Positions 63,648 through 64,000 of a stretch of DNA of 64,000 nucleotides are shown one piece after another. The notes below the pieces were generated by a model. It had not been told where the DNA came from. It saw nothing but the letters and a program-made list of their open reading frames with translations, and ran no database searches. The stretch comes from Bolinopsis microptera. Taxonomy: Eukaryota > Ctenophora > Tentaculata > Lobata > Bolinopsidae. The stretch is taken from contig NC_087076.1 of assembly GCF_026151205.1 (NCBI RefSeq), positions 5,632,902 to 5,696,901 of the forward strand, in the 5' to 3' direction. A program made the translations under genes and the position numbers. The first letter of the stretch is position 1. Every line of letters starts with the position of its first letter.

Positions 63648-64000
63648 TGTAGGAACCTCCCGTGGGAGTAACTACTAACTAGTCACTAGGTCTACGCAAT
63701 TTATAGGGCTCCATCCTATAAGAACCAGTATAGGATCTAACTACGCCTGGTATATAGTACTGACTACAAGTCTTAATAACTTGCGGTCTAACTACTAGTA
63801 GCTAGAGCGCTCTAATGATGACTAGCTTGAGGGTCTTCGGGATCGATAGTCTCCACCAGTATGGTGTTACTCTAATTCGCCAAGAACTTGTATCCTCCTT
63901 AGGATGAGTGGGAGGGGTGGACAGTTGAAGAGCTGGTTCTCTAATCTGCATATCGCCACCGCAGCTTAAAGAGTCGACTTCCCTCAACAAGTCCGGAGAT
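63648..64000 (-). repeat. 5' LTR of the giant element (partial, continues past the window)
   Basis: Starts TGTAGGAACCTC on the plus strand and matches 44970-45322 without a visible difference. The remaining about 570 bp would lie outside. Confidence 0.95.

Larger units (their letters stand above)
44970..64000 (-). mobile_element. Giant env-bearing Gypsy-like LTR retroelement with HSP70, KH and other cargo (right end beyond window)
   Basis: Bounded on the left by a 926-bp LTR and on the right by the first 353 bp of the second LTR, which appears identical. The implied full length is about 19.6 kb, against roughly 5-10 kb for ordinary Gypsy elements. Sense order on the minus strand: LTR, PBS, leader exon, long structured region, KH ORF, small helical ORF, HSP70 homologue, hAT-type MITE, gag (one intron), pol, env, PPT, LTR. 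RT, RNase H and integrase motifs and the order RT-RNaseH-IN place pol with Ty3/Gypsy (Metaviridae). The env resembles baculovirus F / errantivirus envelope proteins. Core genes are open, so the copy is probably recent and may be active. The target-site duplication cannot be tested because the right end is outside the window; the left flank ends AATCTA. Confidence 0.93.

Overview
The window is metazoan nuclear DNA. It has spliced genes with GT/AG introns, a GPCR with SRCR and LDL-receptor class A ectodomain modules, a fucolectin-like gene, vertebrate-type TTAGGG telomeric repeats, tRNA-derived SINE heads and two LTR retroelements. The phylum cannot be fixed from sequence alone. The LDLa-GPCR, the F-type-env Gypsy element and the SLATT-like 2TM genes suggest an invertebrate such as a mollusc, cnidarian or other marine lineage.

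Layout. 1-25.8 kb is mostly repeats. A 113-bp satellite (about 0.9-6.2 kb) has a 2,269-bp higher-order period. A second satellite (366-bp dimeric unit) fills 9.8-24.4 kb and is split by a complete 4.5-kb LTR element (15005-19547) that carries only gag-protease and is flanked by the 5-bp duplication ACCAG. A perfect 150-bp inverted repeat lies at 7988-8318. From 25.8 to 40.5 kb there is sparse genic DNA: MITE-like repeats, a broken non-LTR retrotransposon tail, a tandem pair of SLATT-like two-membrane-helix genes (the second frameshifted), a three-exon secreted fucolectin-like gene, an interstitial telomeric array embedded in a 78-bp minisatellite, a two-exon secreted coiled-coil protein, and a 36-bp minisatellite. 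A multi-exon SRCR/LDLa/7TM receptor gene runs leftward from about 44.9 to 40.5 kb.

From 44970 to beyond the right edge is one very large LTR retroelement on the minus strand (926-bp left LTR; the right LTR is visible for 353 bp and looks identical to it; implied full length about 19.6 kb). In sense order it holds: a primer-binding site, an ATG-free leader exon ending in a strong splice donor, about 3.7 kb of structured DNA with hairpins and E-boxes, a KH-domain ORF, a small helical ORF resembling the TFIIS central domain, a truncated HSP70 homologue, gag with an intron, pol joined to gag by a -1 frameshift at a UUUAAAC slippery heptamer, an env with furin site and fusion peptide (F-protein style), a polypurine tract and the 3' LTR. 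All main ORFs are open, so the copy looks young.

The best candidate for an undescribed system is this element: an env-bearing Gypsy-like provirus that has acquired a chaperone, a KH RNA-binding protein and a third cargo ORF, all upstream of gag. They are probably expressed from spliced subgenomic RNAs sharing one leader, possibly helped by internal promoters. The sense hexamer GGCGAA is strikingly over-represented along the whole element (42 by-eye occurrences in the LTR-to-LTR span against 2 of its reverse complement), which fits a shared RNA signal. The element abuts the 5' side of the GPCR gene in the same orientation and may have landed in or next to one of its exons.
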